Shown here piece after piece: positions 1 to 7,926 of a stretch of DNA of 34,773 nucleotides (its first letter is position 1; the number at the start of each line of letters is the position of its first letter). Source of the DNA: Streptomyces adustus. Its GTDB lineage: Bacteria > Actinomycetota > Actinomycetes > Streptomycetales > Streptomycetaceae. A model generated the notes under the pieces. The model saw only the letters and a list, made by a program, of their open reading frames with translations, searched no databases and was not told the origin of the DNA. The position numbers and the translations under genes are program-made. Location of the stretch: assembly GCF_009377175.1 (NCBI RefSeq), contig NZ_VJZD01000086.1, forward strand, positions 1 through 34,773, given 5' to 3'.

Positions 1-11
1 GCGGGGAGGTC

Positions 12-959
12 CTAGCCCAGGGCCCGCAGTGCCGGTACGAGTGCCACCAGGACCGGGACCAGCGGCACCAGCGCGCCCGCCGCGGTCAGCCGCAGGCGGT
101 GAGCGGCGGTGAGCCGGTGCGGGGGAGCGAGCAGGCGGTCGACGCGCTGCGGAACGTGGGCGTGCGGGGCCGGGCCGGGGCCGAACACGCCCCGGTCCTC
201 GTTGAGTTCGACCAGCGCGAGGGCGGTCGTCAGCCGGCCGAAGCGACGGGAGGCCATGTCGTCGGCGGCCAGTTCGACCAGCCGGTGCATCTCGGCCTGG
301 AACGCGGCGAACACCGGTACCTGCGGAAACCCGTTGGCCAGTGCGGCCGAGCAGTGCAGCAGCCAGTCGTGCCGGGCCTGTGCGTGGCCCTGCTCATGGG
401 CGAGGACGGCATCGAGCCGACGCCCTTTGAGGCGGCGCAACGCACCGGTGGTGACCACGAGCCGGGGAGCCGACCCCGGCAGCCACCAGGTGTCCGGCCG
501 CTCGCCCTCCAGCACCACGAGCCGGTCGCCGGGTGCGGTCTCGCCGGGCAGCAGCGGTGCGCGTACGAGCAGTTCGCTGCGGCGACGGCGTCGCCCGAGC
601 CGGGCCCGGGCGACCTCACGGACCAGCATCGCGGCGCTCCACAGCCCGCCGCACGCCAGGGCCACCGCGATCAGCGCCGCGAACTTCGCCGTCCAGGGTC
701 CCGCCGCGCCGAGCGCGTAGGCCTCCACCACCGCGCGCGGCGCCGACCCGAAGACCCGGCCGCGCACCGCCTGCCAGGCCGCCGCGGCGCTGAGGGTCAT
801 CGACAGCGCACAGCACACCAGTACGGCCACCACCACGCACTGCCACACCCACAGCGCGACCACCGGTTCCCGTTCCGTCCAGTCCGCGCGGGCGAGCAGC
901 CGGGGGGCGAGGACGGCGGTCAGGGCGCCGAGCAGCAACAGTGCCGCGGGGACCATCAT
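12..959 (-). CDS. M56-family (BlaR1-like) integral membrane metallopeptidase
   Basis: Predicted membrane-embedded zinc endopeptidase of 315 aa. Hydrophobic segments lie near residues 4-20, 36-60, 88-112 and 289-309. The zinc motif HEQGH is at residues 188-192, and ELAADD near 229-234 supplies the expected third ligand Glu (M48/M56 ExxxD pattern), so the active site looks intact. No penicillin-sensor domain follows, as in the short M56 proteins common in actinomycetes. M56 proteins usually work with a BlaI/CopY repressor; none is in the window, but the gene stops 12 bases from the left edge, so a partner could lie beyond it. The DUF5134 gene lies upstream on the same strand across a 213-bp gap (960-1172) in which I see no gene. 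Two ATGs (959 and 956) start the gene. There is no good ribosome site, but TAGGGT on the minus strand at 971-966 is 6 nt before the ATG, so the mRNA may be leaderless. Confidence 0.85.
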   Translation of the reverse strand: MMVPAALLLLGALTAVLAPRLLARADWTEREPVVALWVWQCVVVAVLVCCALSMTLSAAAAWQAVRGRVFGSAPRAVVEAYALGAAGPWTAKFAALIAVALACGGLWSAAMLVREVARARLGRRRRRSELLVRAPLLPGETAPGDRLVVLEGERPDTWWLPGSAPRLVVTTGALRRLKGRRLDAVLAHEQGHAQARHDWLLHCSAALANGFPQVPVFAAFQAEMHRLVELAADDMASRRFGRLTTALALVELNEDRGVFGPGPAPHAHVPQRVDRLLAPPHRLTAAHRLRLTAAGALVPLVPVLVALVPALRALG

Positions 960-1172
960 GGGAGCACCCTATGAGCGCCGTGCGGCCCAGGGGTACGGGC
1001 CGCCTCGGCAAAGTGACGCAAGCAACGATTGCGCGCGGCACGGACGTTGGCGGCTTCGCGCCATCCGCGCCGATTTCGTACGGTGCGGGGGTCCGGGGGC
1101 CTCGGTGAGCGCCCGCGGGCCCCGGCCGGGCCCCGAGGTCCGCTCCGGGGCGCCCGCCGGATGTCCGCGCGC

Positions 1173-1724
1173 TCAGAGCGTCAGCAGCATCGCCACCATG
1201 CCGATCCCCATCGACAGCCGGCACGCCCGCGCCAGCTCCGGCCGGTCGCCCCACCCTCCGCCCACGGCGACGCCCACGCCGGCGCCCGCGGCGGGCAGCA
1301 GCCGGACGCCGGACACCAGCACGTATCCCGCGAAGTAGAGCAGCAACACCCCGGTCACCAAGGGCAGTCCGGTTCCGCCGTGACCGTGGTGGCGGTCCGG
1401 GGCGGCAGCCATCACGACCGCCATGTACACCATGGCCGCGGTGCCCATCAGGTGGTGCAGATGGTGGGCGTCGGCCCGCGCCGCCCACAGGGCGCGCACC
1501 CCCGCCGCGCCGAACACGACCGCGTACGCGGGCCAGGCCCAGGACGGCGGGGTGAACACGGCCGCCGGAACGGCCATCGCGGCCATCCCGAAGCCCATGA
1601 GCGCCTCGCCGCCCGCGGCCCGGCGCTGCTCCTCGACCCTGCTGCGCATCCGCAGCAGGCAGTAGGCCCCGGTCGCCGCGCAGAGCGCGACCAGCAGCCA
1701 ACCGGGTGACGCCGGTCCATGCAC
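1173..1724 (-). CDS. DUF5134-family membrane protein
   Basis: Uncharacterised polytopic membrane protein of 183 aa with about five hydrophobic segments (about residues 6-20, 37-55, 58-70, 84-105 and 115-140). It has a histidine-rich stretch ADAHHLHHLMG at the start of one helix and a DRHHGHGG loop, which could bind metal; that is inference. The GTG start at 1724 is chosen because GGGAGG lies 6-8 nt upstream and the frame upstream is not hydrophobic. I assign DUF5134 from overall pattern (small His-rich actinobacterial membrane protein), not from a search. It precedes the M56 peptidase on the same strand. The 180-bp gap to the divergent FUSC gene contains two copies of GGTGCAC 11 bp apart (about 1801-1820). 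Confidence 0.75.
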   Translation of the reverse strand: MHGPASPGWLLVALCAATGAYCLLRMRSRVEEQRRAAGGEALMGFGMAAMAVPAAVFTPPSWAWPAYAVVFGAAGVRALWAARADAHHLHHLMGTAAMVYMAVVMAAAPDRHHGHGGTGLPLVTGVLLLYFAGYVLVSGVRLLPAAGAGVGVAVGGGWGDRPELARACRLSMGIGMVAMLLTL

Positions 1725-1871
1725 ACGCGCCTCCCCGTTCCGCGGTCCTGGACGGTCGGTCAAGGGATGCCCAGGTCGGGCGGAGCGCAAGCGAGCGTAA
1801 GGGTGCACACGGGGTGCACTCGGCGGAGCACGGCAGGTCACCCGAGGTACCGACCGGGCGTCCGGAAATGA

Positions 1872-1905
1872 TTTACAGGTAAAACACATGCTAACCTTAG
1901 GGGTA
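1872..1905 (+). promoter_or_regulatory. AT-rich promoter and inverted repeat before the FUSC-MarR operon
   Basis: In a GC-rich background, 1866-1900 is AT-rich. TTTAC-AG-GTAAA (1872-1883) is a perfect 5-2-5 inverted repeat. TAACCT (1892-1897) fits a TANNNT -10 box and ends 7 nt before the ATG at 1905, so the transcript is probably leaderless. TTTACA is -35-like but the spacing to the -10 box is only 14 nt. The inverted repeat is a plausible site for the MarR protein encoded downstream. Confidence 0.45.
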
Positions 1906-3644
1906 TGAGCAGTGCGACCCCCACCACCCCACGCGCCCGGCGCCTCCCCCTGGCCGGTGTGCTGCGTCTCGGCCGGCCCTCCGACATCTGGTTCAAGCCC
2001 GCCCTCAGCGCGGTCGCCGCGATCGCCCCGCCCAACCTCGCCCTGCTGGCGCTCGGCCGCCTCGACCTGGCCATGTACACGATGGCCGGGTCCCTGTGCG
2101 CGCTGTACGCCCACAACCGTCCGTACGCGGCCCGTGGCCGGGTCCTGGCCCTGGTGGTGCTCGGCATGGTCGGCGGCCTGGCCGTCTCGCTGCTCGCCGC
2201 CTCGCTGACCACGAACGCCGTCGTCCTCGTCACCGTCGGCGCGCTGCTGGCCGCCGTGCAGAAGGTGCTGTGCGACGCGAGCCGGGTCGGACCGCCCGGC
2301 AACGTGGTCCTCACCTTCATCACCTCCGCCTCCCTCTTCGCCCCGCAGTCCCTCGGCCAGGTCCCCGGCCACCTCGCCCTGGCCCTGGCGGCGGGCGCCT
2401 GGGCCTGGATCGTCGGCATGGCCCCCGGGCTCGTACGCCCGCACGGCCCGGAGCGCCGGGCCACCGCCCAGGCCCTCGAAGCCGCGGCCGCGTACGCCGT
2501 CGCGGTCGGCGGCGCGGCGCGAGCGGGCGCGACCGGCGGCGGGAACGCAGGCGCAGGCGCGGGGACGGTCGCGGATGCGGGTGCCGGTCCGGCGCGGGCC
2601 CGGGCCGCGACGGCCGCCGCCGTGCACGCCGCCTGGCAGACCCTGCTCGCCGCCGGTACCCGCTCCGGGTCCCGGCGCGAGCTCGAACGGTTCGTGGTCC
2701 GCGCCGAGGTCGCGCTCGCCGCTCCCGGCGACACGCAGCCCGAGCGGCTGCGTGCCTGGGCGCGCGCCCTGCGCGGACGCGGCCCCGTGCCACAGGTCGA
2801 CGACCCGGCCGCGAGCGCCGACGAACTCCTCGGTGTCGAAGCCGAACTCGGCTCCGGACAGCGGACGTTGTGGACCAGGCTCGGCCCGCTCACCCCGCTC
2901 GCCGTCCGCACCGCCGTCGGCTGCGCCCTCGCCGGATACGCGTCCCTCGCCCTCGGGGTCGGCCGCCCCTACTGGGCCCTGGTCACCGCGGCCTCCCTCT
3001 ATCAGGCCAACCTCACCCTCACCTGGAGCCGGGGCGTCCAGCGCGTCGTCGGCAACCTCGTCGGGGTGCTGGTCTTCGCCGCGCTCGTCCCGCTGGCCCA
3101 CCTCCACCCGGCGGCGCTCGTCCTGTGCTGCCTCGCCCTGAACTTCGGCGCGGAGGCGCTGATCAGCCGGAACTACTGGCTCGGCAGCATCTGCGTCACC
3201 CCGATGGCGCTGCTCATCACCGAGTTCGCCCGGACCCAGGACGCGGGACAGCTGATCACCGAACGGGTCCTGGACACCCTCATCGGCGCTGTGGTCGGTC
3301 TCGTCGCCGCGATCGCCGTCACCAACCGGCGCTCGGGCGACCGCCTCGAACAGGCGCTGGCCGCCTCGGAGCTCGCCCGCGAGCGCGCCGCCCGGCTCCT
3401 GGCCGAGCCGCAGACCGCCCCCGGCGCACTGGAGTCGGCCCGCCGGGGGCTGGCCGGTGCCCTGGTCGACCTGCGGGTCATCGCGGACGCGGCCGCCGGT
3501 GAGTGGTGGCAGCGCGCACTGCCCATGGAGCGGGTCGTGCTCGCCGAGCAGACCGGACACCGTACGCTCGCGGCTACGGTACGGCGCCAGGGACTGCTCC
3601 TGGACCGGCGCACGAGCGGCAGAGCGGAGGACGTACGGTCATGA
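1905..3644 (+). CDS. FUSC-family (aromatic acid exporter-like) membrane protein
   Basis: A 579-aa protein with the two-block FUSC plan: a hydrophobic block near residues 25-175, a soluble linker, and a second membrane block near 325-470, then a helical C-terminal region. Proteins of this family (AaeB/YccS-like) are thought to export aromatic carboxylates or related organic acids across the inner membrane. Residues about 195-245 are an Ala/Gly-rich low-complexity insertion, probably an expandable linker. The start ATG at 1905 is preceded by a -10-like box 7 nt away rather than by a good ribosome site. The stop codon overlaps the start of the MarR gene (ATGA), so the two are translationally coupled, which makes the MarR protein the probable ligand-responsive regulator of this exporter. 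Confidence 0.85.
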   Translation: MSSATPTTPRARRLPLAGVLRLGRPSDIWFKPALSAVAAIAPPNLALLALGRLDLAMYTMAGSLCALYAHNRPYAARGRVLALVVLGMVGGLAVSLLAASLTTNAVVLVTVGALLAAVQKVLCDASRVGPPGNVVLTFITSASLFAPQSLGQVPGHLALALAAGAWAWIVGMAPGLVRPHGPERRATAQALEAAAAYAVAVGGAARAGATGGGNAGAGAGTVADAGAGPARARAATAAAVHAAWQTLLAAGTRSGSRRELERFVVRAEVALAAPGDTQPERLRAWARALRGRGPVPQVDDPAASADELLGVEAELGSGQRTLWTRLGPLTPLAVRTAVGCALAGYASLALGVGRPYWALVTAASLYQANLTLTWSRGVQRVVGNLVGVLVFAALVPLAHLHPAALVLCCLALNFGAEALISRNYWLGSICVTPMALLITEFARTQDAGQLITERVLDTLIGAVVGLVAAIAVTNRRSGDRLEQALAASELARERAARLLAEPQTAPGALESARRGLAGALVDLRVIADAAAGEWWQRALPMERVVLAEQTGHRTLAATVRRQGLLLDRRTSGRAEDVRS

Positions 3645-4207
3645 CGCCGATGCAGGGAAGACCGACGGAAGGGGCCGGCGCGGCCGGGACCGGCGGGGCA
3701 TCGCGCGGGGACACGGTGGCCGCCGTGGTGGGACAGTGGCAGGCCGTGCACCCCGAACTCGACACCGGGCCCATGGAGATCATCGGCCGGGTCAACCGCT
3801 GTGCCGCGCTCCTGCAACAGGCCGAGGACGCCCCGCTGCGCCGGGCAGGTCTCAGCCGCCCCGAGTTCGACCTGCTCGGCGCGCTGCGCCGCACGGGGCA
3901 CGAACTGACCCCCAGCGAGCTGGCCCGCGAGACGTTCTCCTCGGGCGCTGCGGTGACCAAACGCCTCAAGCAGCTCACCGAGCGCGGCCTGGTGGAGCGT
4001 CGCGGCGACACCCGCGATCGCCGCGTCGCCCATGTCCGCCTCACGGACGCCGGCCGCGACCTCGTCGACGCGATCCTGCCCGAGCAACTGGCCTACGAGT
4101 CTGCCGTGCTGGAGGTGCTAGACCCGCCGAGCCAGGGTGAACTGTCCGCGCTTTTGGCTGAGTTGCTGGGCCGGCTGGAGGGCCACATGGGCGCGCTGCG
4201 GGCCTGA
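3641..4207 (+). CDS. MarR-family transcriptional regulator
   Basis: Winged-helix regulator of 188 aa. The recognition region ELTPSELARETFSSGAAVTK and the wing LVERRGDTRDRRVAHVRLT (roughly residues 88-135) are typical of MarR, including the DxRxxxV/R wing signature. The start ATG at 3641 overlaps the FUSC stop (ATGA), with GGAGG at 3626-3630. An N-terminal extension of about 40 residues, rich in Gly/Ala, precedes the domain. It probably represses its own operon and releases DNA on binding an aromatic acid exported by the FUSC protein; that is inference from gene order. Confidence 0.88.
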   Translation: MTPMQGRPTEGAGAAGTGGASRGDTVAAVVGQWQAVHPELDTGPMEIIGRVNRCAALLQQAEDAPLRRAGLSRPEFDLLGALRRTGHELTPSELARETFSSGAAVTKRLKQLTERGLVERRGDTRDRRVAHVRLTDAGRDLVDAILPEQLAYESAVLEVLDPPSQGELSALLAELLGRLEGHMGALRA

Positions 4208-4848
4208 CGGGTCGACCGCGCTCCGGCCCGCCCGCAGCCGCCCCGACCTGGCCGCGGATACCGGCCAACGGTCCGCTCGGCCGGGGGCGGAAACACCGGG
4301 TACACCAAGTGCGGCGTACTGGTCGGCGGCACACCGCTGCCGCGGCCGCGGCAGCGTACGGCACCGCACCTTGCCGCGGTCCGCGTACGACGGCGGCCCG
4401 CGTACAGCGGCGCTCGCGCACCGCCGCGGCTGGCGTACGGCCGCCGCGGGCGCGGGAGGCCGCTCCGCCCCCAGCCGTTGCGGCGGCCTCGACGGTCCGC
4501 ACGCCGCGCGCCGTACCTTCGACGGCGCCCGCGCAGGCCTGGCTTCCACGCTCCTCGCAGCCGTGGCCCTCGGTGGCCCGCGCGGTCGCAGCTTTGGCGG
4601 CCCACGCGGGCGCGGTCTGGATGCCCCGCGCAGCTGCAGCTTCGGCGGTCCAGGCAGGCGCGGCCTGGGCGTCCCGCGCGGCCGCAGCTTCGGCGGCCCA
4701 GGCAAGCACGGCCTCAACGTCCCGCGCAGCCTGACTTCGGACGCCCGTGCAGTCGTGGCTTCGGCGGCCGGCGCGGGTGTCGCCGTCCGCGTCGCCGCAC
4801 CGGTGCGCGTCGCCGGGCGCGCTCGGCCCTCGGCCGGTGCCGGGTGAC
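4208..4848. other. Convergent gap without a recognisable gene
   Basis: The 640 bp between the MarR gene and the convergent VOC gene are extremely GC-rich and of low complexity. Long open frames exist on both strands, but all give Ala/Arg/Pro/Gly-rich translations with no domain, no ribosome site and no clear third-position bias in any frame. The segment about 4330-4440 is rich in cgtac and ccgcgg words; 4588-4731 is a 48-bp tandem repeat, and 4826-4867 holds a 26-bp-spaced duplication, both listed separately. I read it as non-coding. Confidence 0.6.
4588..4731. repeat. 48-bp degenerate tandem repeat, three copies
   Basis: The word gcagctt(c/t)ggcgg recurs at 4588, 4636 and 4684, exactly 48 bp apart, with the rest of each unit similar. 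A fainter relative with ttcgg displaced by one base follows at about 4736. Because 48 is a multiple of three, every frame shows a 16-residue repeat (for example SFGGPGRRGLGVPRGR on the plus strand), which creates long spurious open frames. Confidence 0.8.
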
Positions 4849-4867
4849 TCAGCCCTCGGCCGGTGCC
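4826..4867. repeat. 16-bp direct duplication straddling the VOC stop codon
   Basis: GCCCTCGGCCGGTGCC occurs at 4826-4841 and again, unchanged, at 4852-4867, 26 bp apart. On the minus strand the second copy encodes the last residues of the VOC protein (APAEG), the TGA stop is at 4851-4849, and the first copy lies just beyond it. This is a tandem duplication of the gene's 3' end. Confidence 0.85.
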
Positions 4868-5613
4868 GTGTAGACGCCGAAGACCGCGCCCTGCGGATCG
4901 CGCAGCACGGCGATCCGTCGGCCTCCCCCCATGGTGGTGGGCGCCATGAGCACGCTGCCGTCGCCGCCCGTCACGGTCGCCGCCGTCGCGTCCACGTCCT
5001 CCACCGCGAAGTACGGCAGCCAGTGGGGCGGCACCTCGGGCGGGAACTTGTCGTCCATCGCGATCATGCCGCCGAAGTCGGCCCCGTGGACGCCCCACTG
5101 GGTGTAGTGCTCGGAGGCGTTCACGGTCCAGCCGAACAGCGTCGTGTAGAAGGTCTCGGCGCGCTCGGGCGAACGGGTCAGCAACTCCACCCAGCCGAGC
5201 GAGCCGGGCGCGTTGAACAGCCCCGCGCCGGGGAACGCCCCTGCCTGCCACAGCTGGAAGGCCGCGCCGCCCGGGTCGAGGGCCACCGTGAAGCGGCCCG
5301 CGTCGAACACCTCCATCGGCCCGACCAGGACCTGTCCGCCCGCCTCCGCCAGCAGCCGCGCGGCGACGTCGGCGTCCGTCACGGCGAACGACACGTTCCA
5401 CGCGACGGGCTGCGACTCCTGGTACAGGGGCGAGAGGGCGGCGACCGCCGTGTCTCCCACGTGCGCGACCGTGTAGCCGCCCGCCTCCGGCCGCGGATCC
5501 GTCTCCGACCGCCAGCCGAACACCTGCGCGTAGAACCGCTTCGCGCCCTCCAGGTCACTGGTCCCCAGTTCGGTCCAGCAGGGCCCGCCGGGCACCGGCT
5601 TGTCGAGCTTCAT
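4849..5613 (-). CDS. Two-domain VOC (glyoxalase/bleomycin-resistance fold) protein
   Basis: A 254-aa protein made of two VOC domains, about residues 8-125 and 135-250. Each has the paired pattern WTELGTSDLEGAKRFYAQVF or WVELLTRSPERAETFYTTLF, followed by a D(P)xG(A)xFxL/V strand. It resembles the mycobacterial CFP30B/TB27.3-type two-domain proteins; actinomycete relatives are often labelled hydroxylases without proof. The ligand and reaction cannot be told from sequence. The start ATG at 5613 is preceded by GGAAGGA 5 nt upstream. It lies on the same strand as the smaller VOC gene, but the long hairpin at 5726-5791 separates them, so they are probably transcribed separately. Confidence 0.85.
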   Translation of the reverse strand: MKLDKPVPGGPCWTELGTSDLEGAKRFYAQVFGWRSETDPRPEAGGYTVAHVGDTAVAALSPLYQESQPVAWNVSFAVTDADVAARLLAEAGGQVLVGPMEVFDAGRFTVALDPGGAAFQLWQAGAFPGAGLFNAPGSLGWVELLTRSPERAETFYTTLFGWTVNASEHYTQWGVHGADFGGMIAMDDKFPPEVPPHWLPYFAVEDVDATAATVTGGDGSVLMAPTTMGGGRRIAVLRDPQGAVFGVYTAPAEG

Positions 5614-5725
5614 GGCGTTCCTTCCGATGGGGGCCCCTTCAGCACGCTAGCCCCGCCTCCGGCCACCGGCCATCCGGCACTCGGTGCCACATGCCGCTGC
5701 CGGACCCGGGCGCGCGGGCCCGCCC

Positions 5726-5791
5726 TAGGCCCTGTCCGACAATTCCCGCCTGCCCCGCGGGCGGACGACGGGAATTGTCGGACCGGGCCTA
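5726..5791. terminator. Long hairpin (23-bp arms, one mismatch) after a VOC gene
   Basis: Arms at 5726-5748 and 5769-5791 pair at 22 of 23 positions around a 20-nt loop; the core is GTCCGACAATTCCCG with its complement. The right arm contains the stop codon of the minus-strand VOC gene (5789-5791). With no U-tract but a very stable stem, it should act as a terminator for that gene. The AATT core is unusual for this genome and may mark a dispersed repeat element. Confidence 0.75.
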
Positions 5792-6181
5792 GATGCCCGG
5801 CCGGTAGCGCAGCGGATGCTCGGCCGGTACCTCCACCAGCACGATCCGGGTGCCGTCCGGGTCGGCGATCCACATCTCGACCAGTCCCCACGGCTCGGTC
5901 CGCGGCGGGCGTACGATCTCGACGCCTCGGGCCAGCAGCTCGGCGTGGGCCGCGGCCACGTCCGCGACCTGGAGCCACAGCCGCAGGGGAGGGGACGCCG
6001 GGGTCTCCGCGCGCCCGGAGAGCTCCAGGAAGCCGCCGCCGAGGAAGTAGACGGTGCCGCGTTCCGGGCCGGTGCCGAACTCGCGGTAGACGGCGAGGCC
6101 CAGCCGCTCGCCGTAGAAGGCGCGCGAGCCCTCCGGATCGGTGGGGCGCAGGAGTGTCCGGCTGCTCAGTACATGCACCAT
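5789..6181 (-). CDS. Single-domain VOC-family protein
   Basis: A 130-aa glyoxalase-fold protein. It starts with the strand VHVLSSRTLLRPTD, continues with the helix PEGSRAFYGERLGLAVYREF and ends with WIADPDGTRIVLVEVP, the usual VOC order. Such proteins are metal-dependent lyases, dioxygenases, or simple binding and resistance proteins; this one cannot be assigned a substrate. The ATG at 6181 is chosen because the domain begins at residue 2; longer frames extend antisense into the divergent acetyltransferase gene. Only 70 bp separate it from that gene, so both promoters must lie in 6182-6251. Its stop codon is inside a long hairpin. Confidence 0.82.
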   Translation of the reverse strand: MVHVLSSRTLLRPTDPEGSRAFYGERLGLAVYREFGTGPERGTVYFLGGGFLELSGRAETPASPPLRLWLQVADVAAAHAELLARGVEIVRPPRTEPWGLVEMWIADPDGTRIVLVEVPAEHPLRYRPGI

Positions 6182-6251
6182 GCAGCCGGAGCCTACCGGC
6201 GAGCTACCCTCGTCCCTGCCGAGCCGCGCCACAGATCGGAGCAACCCGCCC

Positions 6252-6797
6252 ATGGACACCGTCGCCACCACCGGACCGACCTTCCGCGACGCCACCGCAG
6301 CCGACGTCGACGCGTTGGTCGAGCTCGTGCAGTCCGCGTACCGAGGGGACGCCAGCCGGGCTGGCTGGACCACGGAGGCGGACATCCTCGAAGGCCGGCG
6401 GACCGACCCGGAGGGCGTGCTGGAGGTCATCACGTCGCCCGACAGCCGGCTGCTGGCGGCGGAGCGCGACGGCGAGCTGCTGGCCTGCTGCCAGATCGAG
6501 CACCGCGGTGCCTACGCCTACTTCGGCATGTTCGCGGTCCGGCCCACCCGGCAGGGCGGCGGCCTCGGCAAGACGGTCATCGCGGAGGCCGAGCGGCTGG
6601 CCCGCGAGACCTGGGGTGTCGCGGAGATGCACATGACCGTCATCTCGGTGCGCGAGGACCTCATCGCCTGGTACGAGCGCCGCGGCTACCGCCGTACGGG
6701 CCGGATGACCCCGTTCCCGTACGGCGACGAGCGCTTCGGCATCCCGCAGCGCGACGACCTGGAGTTCGAGCTGCTGGTCAAGGAGCTGACGGCCTAG
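6252..6797 (+). CDS. GNAT-family N-acetyltransferase
   Basis: Acetyl-CoA-dependent acetyltransferase of 181 aa. The acetyl-CoA-binding loop is visible as VRPTRQGGGLGKTVIAEAE (motif A, R/QxxGxG), near residues 96-114, and the C-terminal YERRGYRRTGRM is motif B. The substrate is unknown. The start ATG at 6252 has GGAG at 6238-6241, 10 nt upstream; the in-frame extension to 6141 overlaps the divergent VOC gene and is not supported. Convergent with the glycerophosphodiesterase 23 bp downstream. Confidence 0.87.
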   Translation: MDTVATTGPTFRDATAADVDALVELVQSAYRGDASRAGWTTEADILEGRRTDPEGVLEVITSPDSRLLAAERDGELLACCQIEHRGAYAYFGMFAVRPTRQGGGLGKTVIAEAERLARETWGVAEMHMTVISVREDLIAWYERRGYRRTGRMTPFPYGDERFGIPQRDDLEFELLVKELTA

Positions 6798-6820
6798 CCC
6801 CGTCCCGGCCGCTTCCGCCG

Positions 6821-7504
6821 TCAGGCGGTGAAGCGGCCCGTGCGCTTGATGTCCGGGTAGTCGGTGGTCGCGCCGTCCAGCTGGAGGGCGCGTACCAGCC
6901 GTAGGTGGTCCTGGGTGTTCACCACCCAGCCGATGATCCTCAGGTCCGCCTCCCGCGCCCGCTCCACGATCTCCAGGGTGAGGCGGCGGATGTCGAGGCA
7001 GACCGTCGAGGCTCCGGCGTCCACGGCCCGCCGCACGATGTCGACGTCGTACCGGCTGCCGACGAGCGCGGTCCGTACGCCGGGGACGAGCCGGGCGATC
7101 TCCGTGATCGCCTCGTCGTGGAACGAGGACACCTCCACGCGCCCCAGCAGATCGAGCCTGGTCATGACCTCGGCCAGCGCCCGAGCCGCCGCCACGTCCT
7201 TGATCTCGGCCTGGAGCGGTGTGCGTACCGCGTCCAGCACCTCCTCGAAGACCGGGATCCGCTCACCGCGGCCCGCGTCCAGGCCGCGCAGTTCCGCGAG
7301 GGTCATCTCGGCGATCGGGCCGCAACCGTCGGTCGTGCGGTCCACCTCGGCGTCGTGCATGACGACGAGGGCGCCGTCCTTGCTCAGATGCAGATCGAGT
7401 TCGATGACGTCGAGGCCCGCCTGCTGGGCTGCGACGAAGGAACGAAGGGTGTTCTCGGGCTCGACACCCATGACCCCGCGATGACCGATGGTAAGGAAGT
7501 TCAA
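6821..7504 (-). CDS. Glycerophosphodiester phosphodiesterase family protein
   Basis: A 227-aa GDPD-fold enzyme expected to hydrolyse glycerophosphodiesters to sn-glycerol 3-phosphate and an alcohol. The catalytic HRG with the following ENT (GHRGVMGVEPENT, residues 7-19), ELDLHLSKDG (Glu and Asp metal ligands) and VVMHD match the family. There is no signal peptide, so it should act in the cytoplasm. The start is a TTG at 7504: a TGA stop lies in frame two codons upstream, and the first internal ATG would remove the catalytic HRG. The ribosome site is poor (GGAAGCGAG). Confidence 0.87.
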   Translation of the reverse strand: MNFLTIGHRGVMGVEPENTLRSFVAAQQAGLDVIELDLHLSKDGALVVMHDAEVDRTTDGCGPIAEMTLAELRGLDAGRGERIPVFEEVLDAVRTPLQAEIKDVAAARALAEVMTRLDLLGRVEVSSFHDEAITEIARLVPGVRTALVGSRYDVDIVRRAVDAGASTVCLDIRRLTLEIVERAREADLRIIGWVVNTQDHLRLVRALQLDGATTDYPDIKRTGRFTA

Positions 7505-7861
7505 GGTTCAACTCGCTTCCGTCGACGGCGGCTCGGCGCACGCGCGGAGCAGAGGCGGACGGAGCGGACGGCACTGTCCACGCGGCAGAGCCGCAGCCTA
7601 ATGGTCAGGCCGCGCGATGGACCCGCTCGTACGCGGCGCATTGGTGTGGCGTGCGGGTCCGATCCGGTCTGTGGCTCCGGGACGGCCCCCGCGGCGGGCG
7701 AGTCGCCGATGGATCTGCTCCGCGCGGTGGCCGGATCCGGTTCCCGATGTCGGGTGTGCACCTTGTTCGAGCGGGTAGCGGAAGCGTGGGCCGTTCCGGT
7801 GACGCACAGGAAAAAGTGCGGTGACATGCGGACTGTGCAGAATAATTTCCTGAGGATCCAC
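7505..7861. other. Divergent intergenic region without a gene
   Basis: A gap of about 420 bp lies between the divergent glycerophosphodiesterase and DUF6421 genes. Open frames here have no domain and no ribosome site. An AT-richer patch at 7807-7852 has CAGGAAA and TTTCCTG arms separated by 32 nt. The promoter at the right end is listed separately. Confidence 0.5.
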
Positions 7862-7891
7862 TTGCTGGAGGGAACCTCGTATGTATACGGT
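7862..7891 (+). promoter_or_regulatory. Promoter with 12-bp palindrome for the DUF6421 operon
   Basis: TTGCTG (7862-7867), an 18-nt spacer and TACGGT (7886-7891) fit the main vegetative promoter pattern TTGNNN-N18-TANNNT. CGTAT-GT-ATACG (7878-7889) is a perfect 5-2-5 palindrome overlapping the -10 box, where a bound repressor would block transcription. A start near 7898 would leave a leader of about 28 nt carrying GGAGGA. Confidence 0.5.
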
Positions 7892-7926
7892 CTCCTTACG
7901 TGATGTTCTCCCGTGGAGGATCGGAA

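Noticed and set aside
1885..1903. Iron-box (DmdR/IdeR) operator at GCTAACCTTAG
   Set aside because: Only the right half resembles the consensus; the left half (aaaacacat) does not, and the downstream genes have no iron link.
1173..3560. A 795-residue minus-strand reading frame
   Set aside because: Most of it is the antisense shadow of the FUSC gene; only the DUF5134 part from 1724 downward is real.
4041..4847. Long Ala/Arg/Gly-rich open frames on both strands as genes
   Set aside because: They overlap the MarR gene or the VOC gene, lack ribosome sites and domains, and result from the 48-bp repeat and lack of A/T.
7598..7861. 87-residue minus-strand frame in the divergent gap
   Set aside because: No domain, no ribosome site, charged low-information translation, and it overlaps the DUF6421 promoter region.
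7900..7926. DUF6421 start at GTG 7900
   Set aside because: The GGAGGA ribosome site lies inside this extension and fits ATG 7927.
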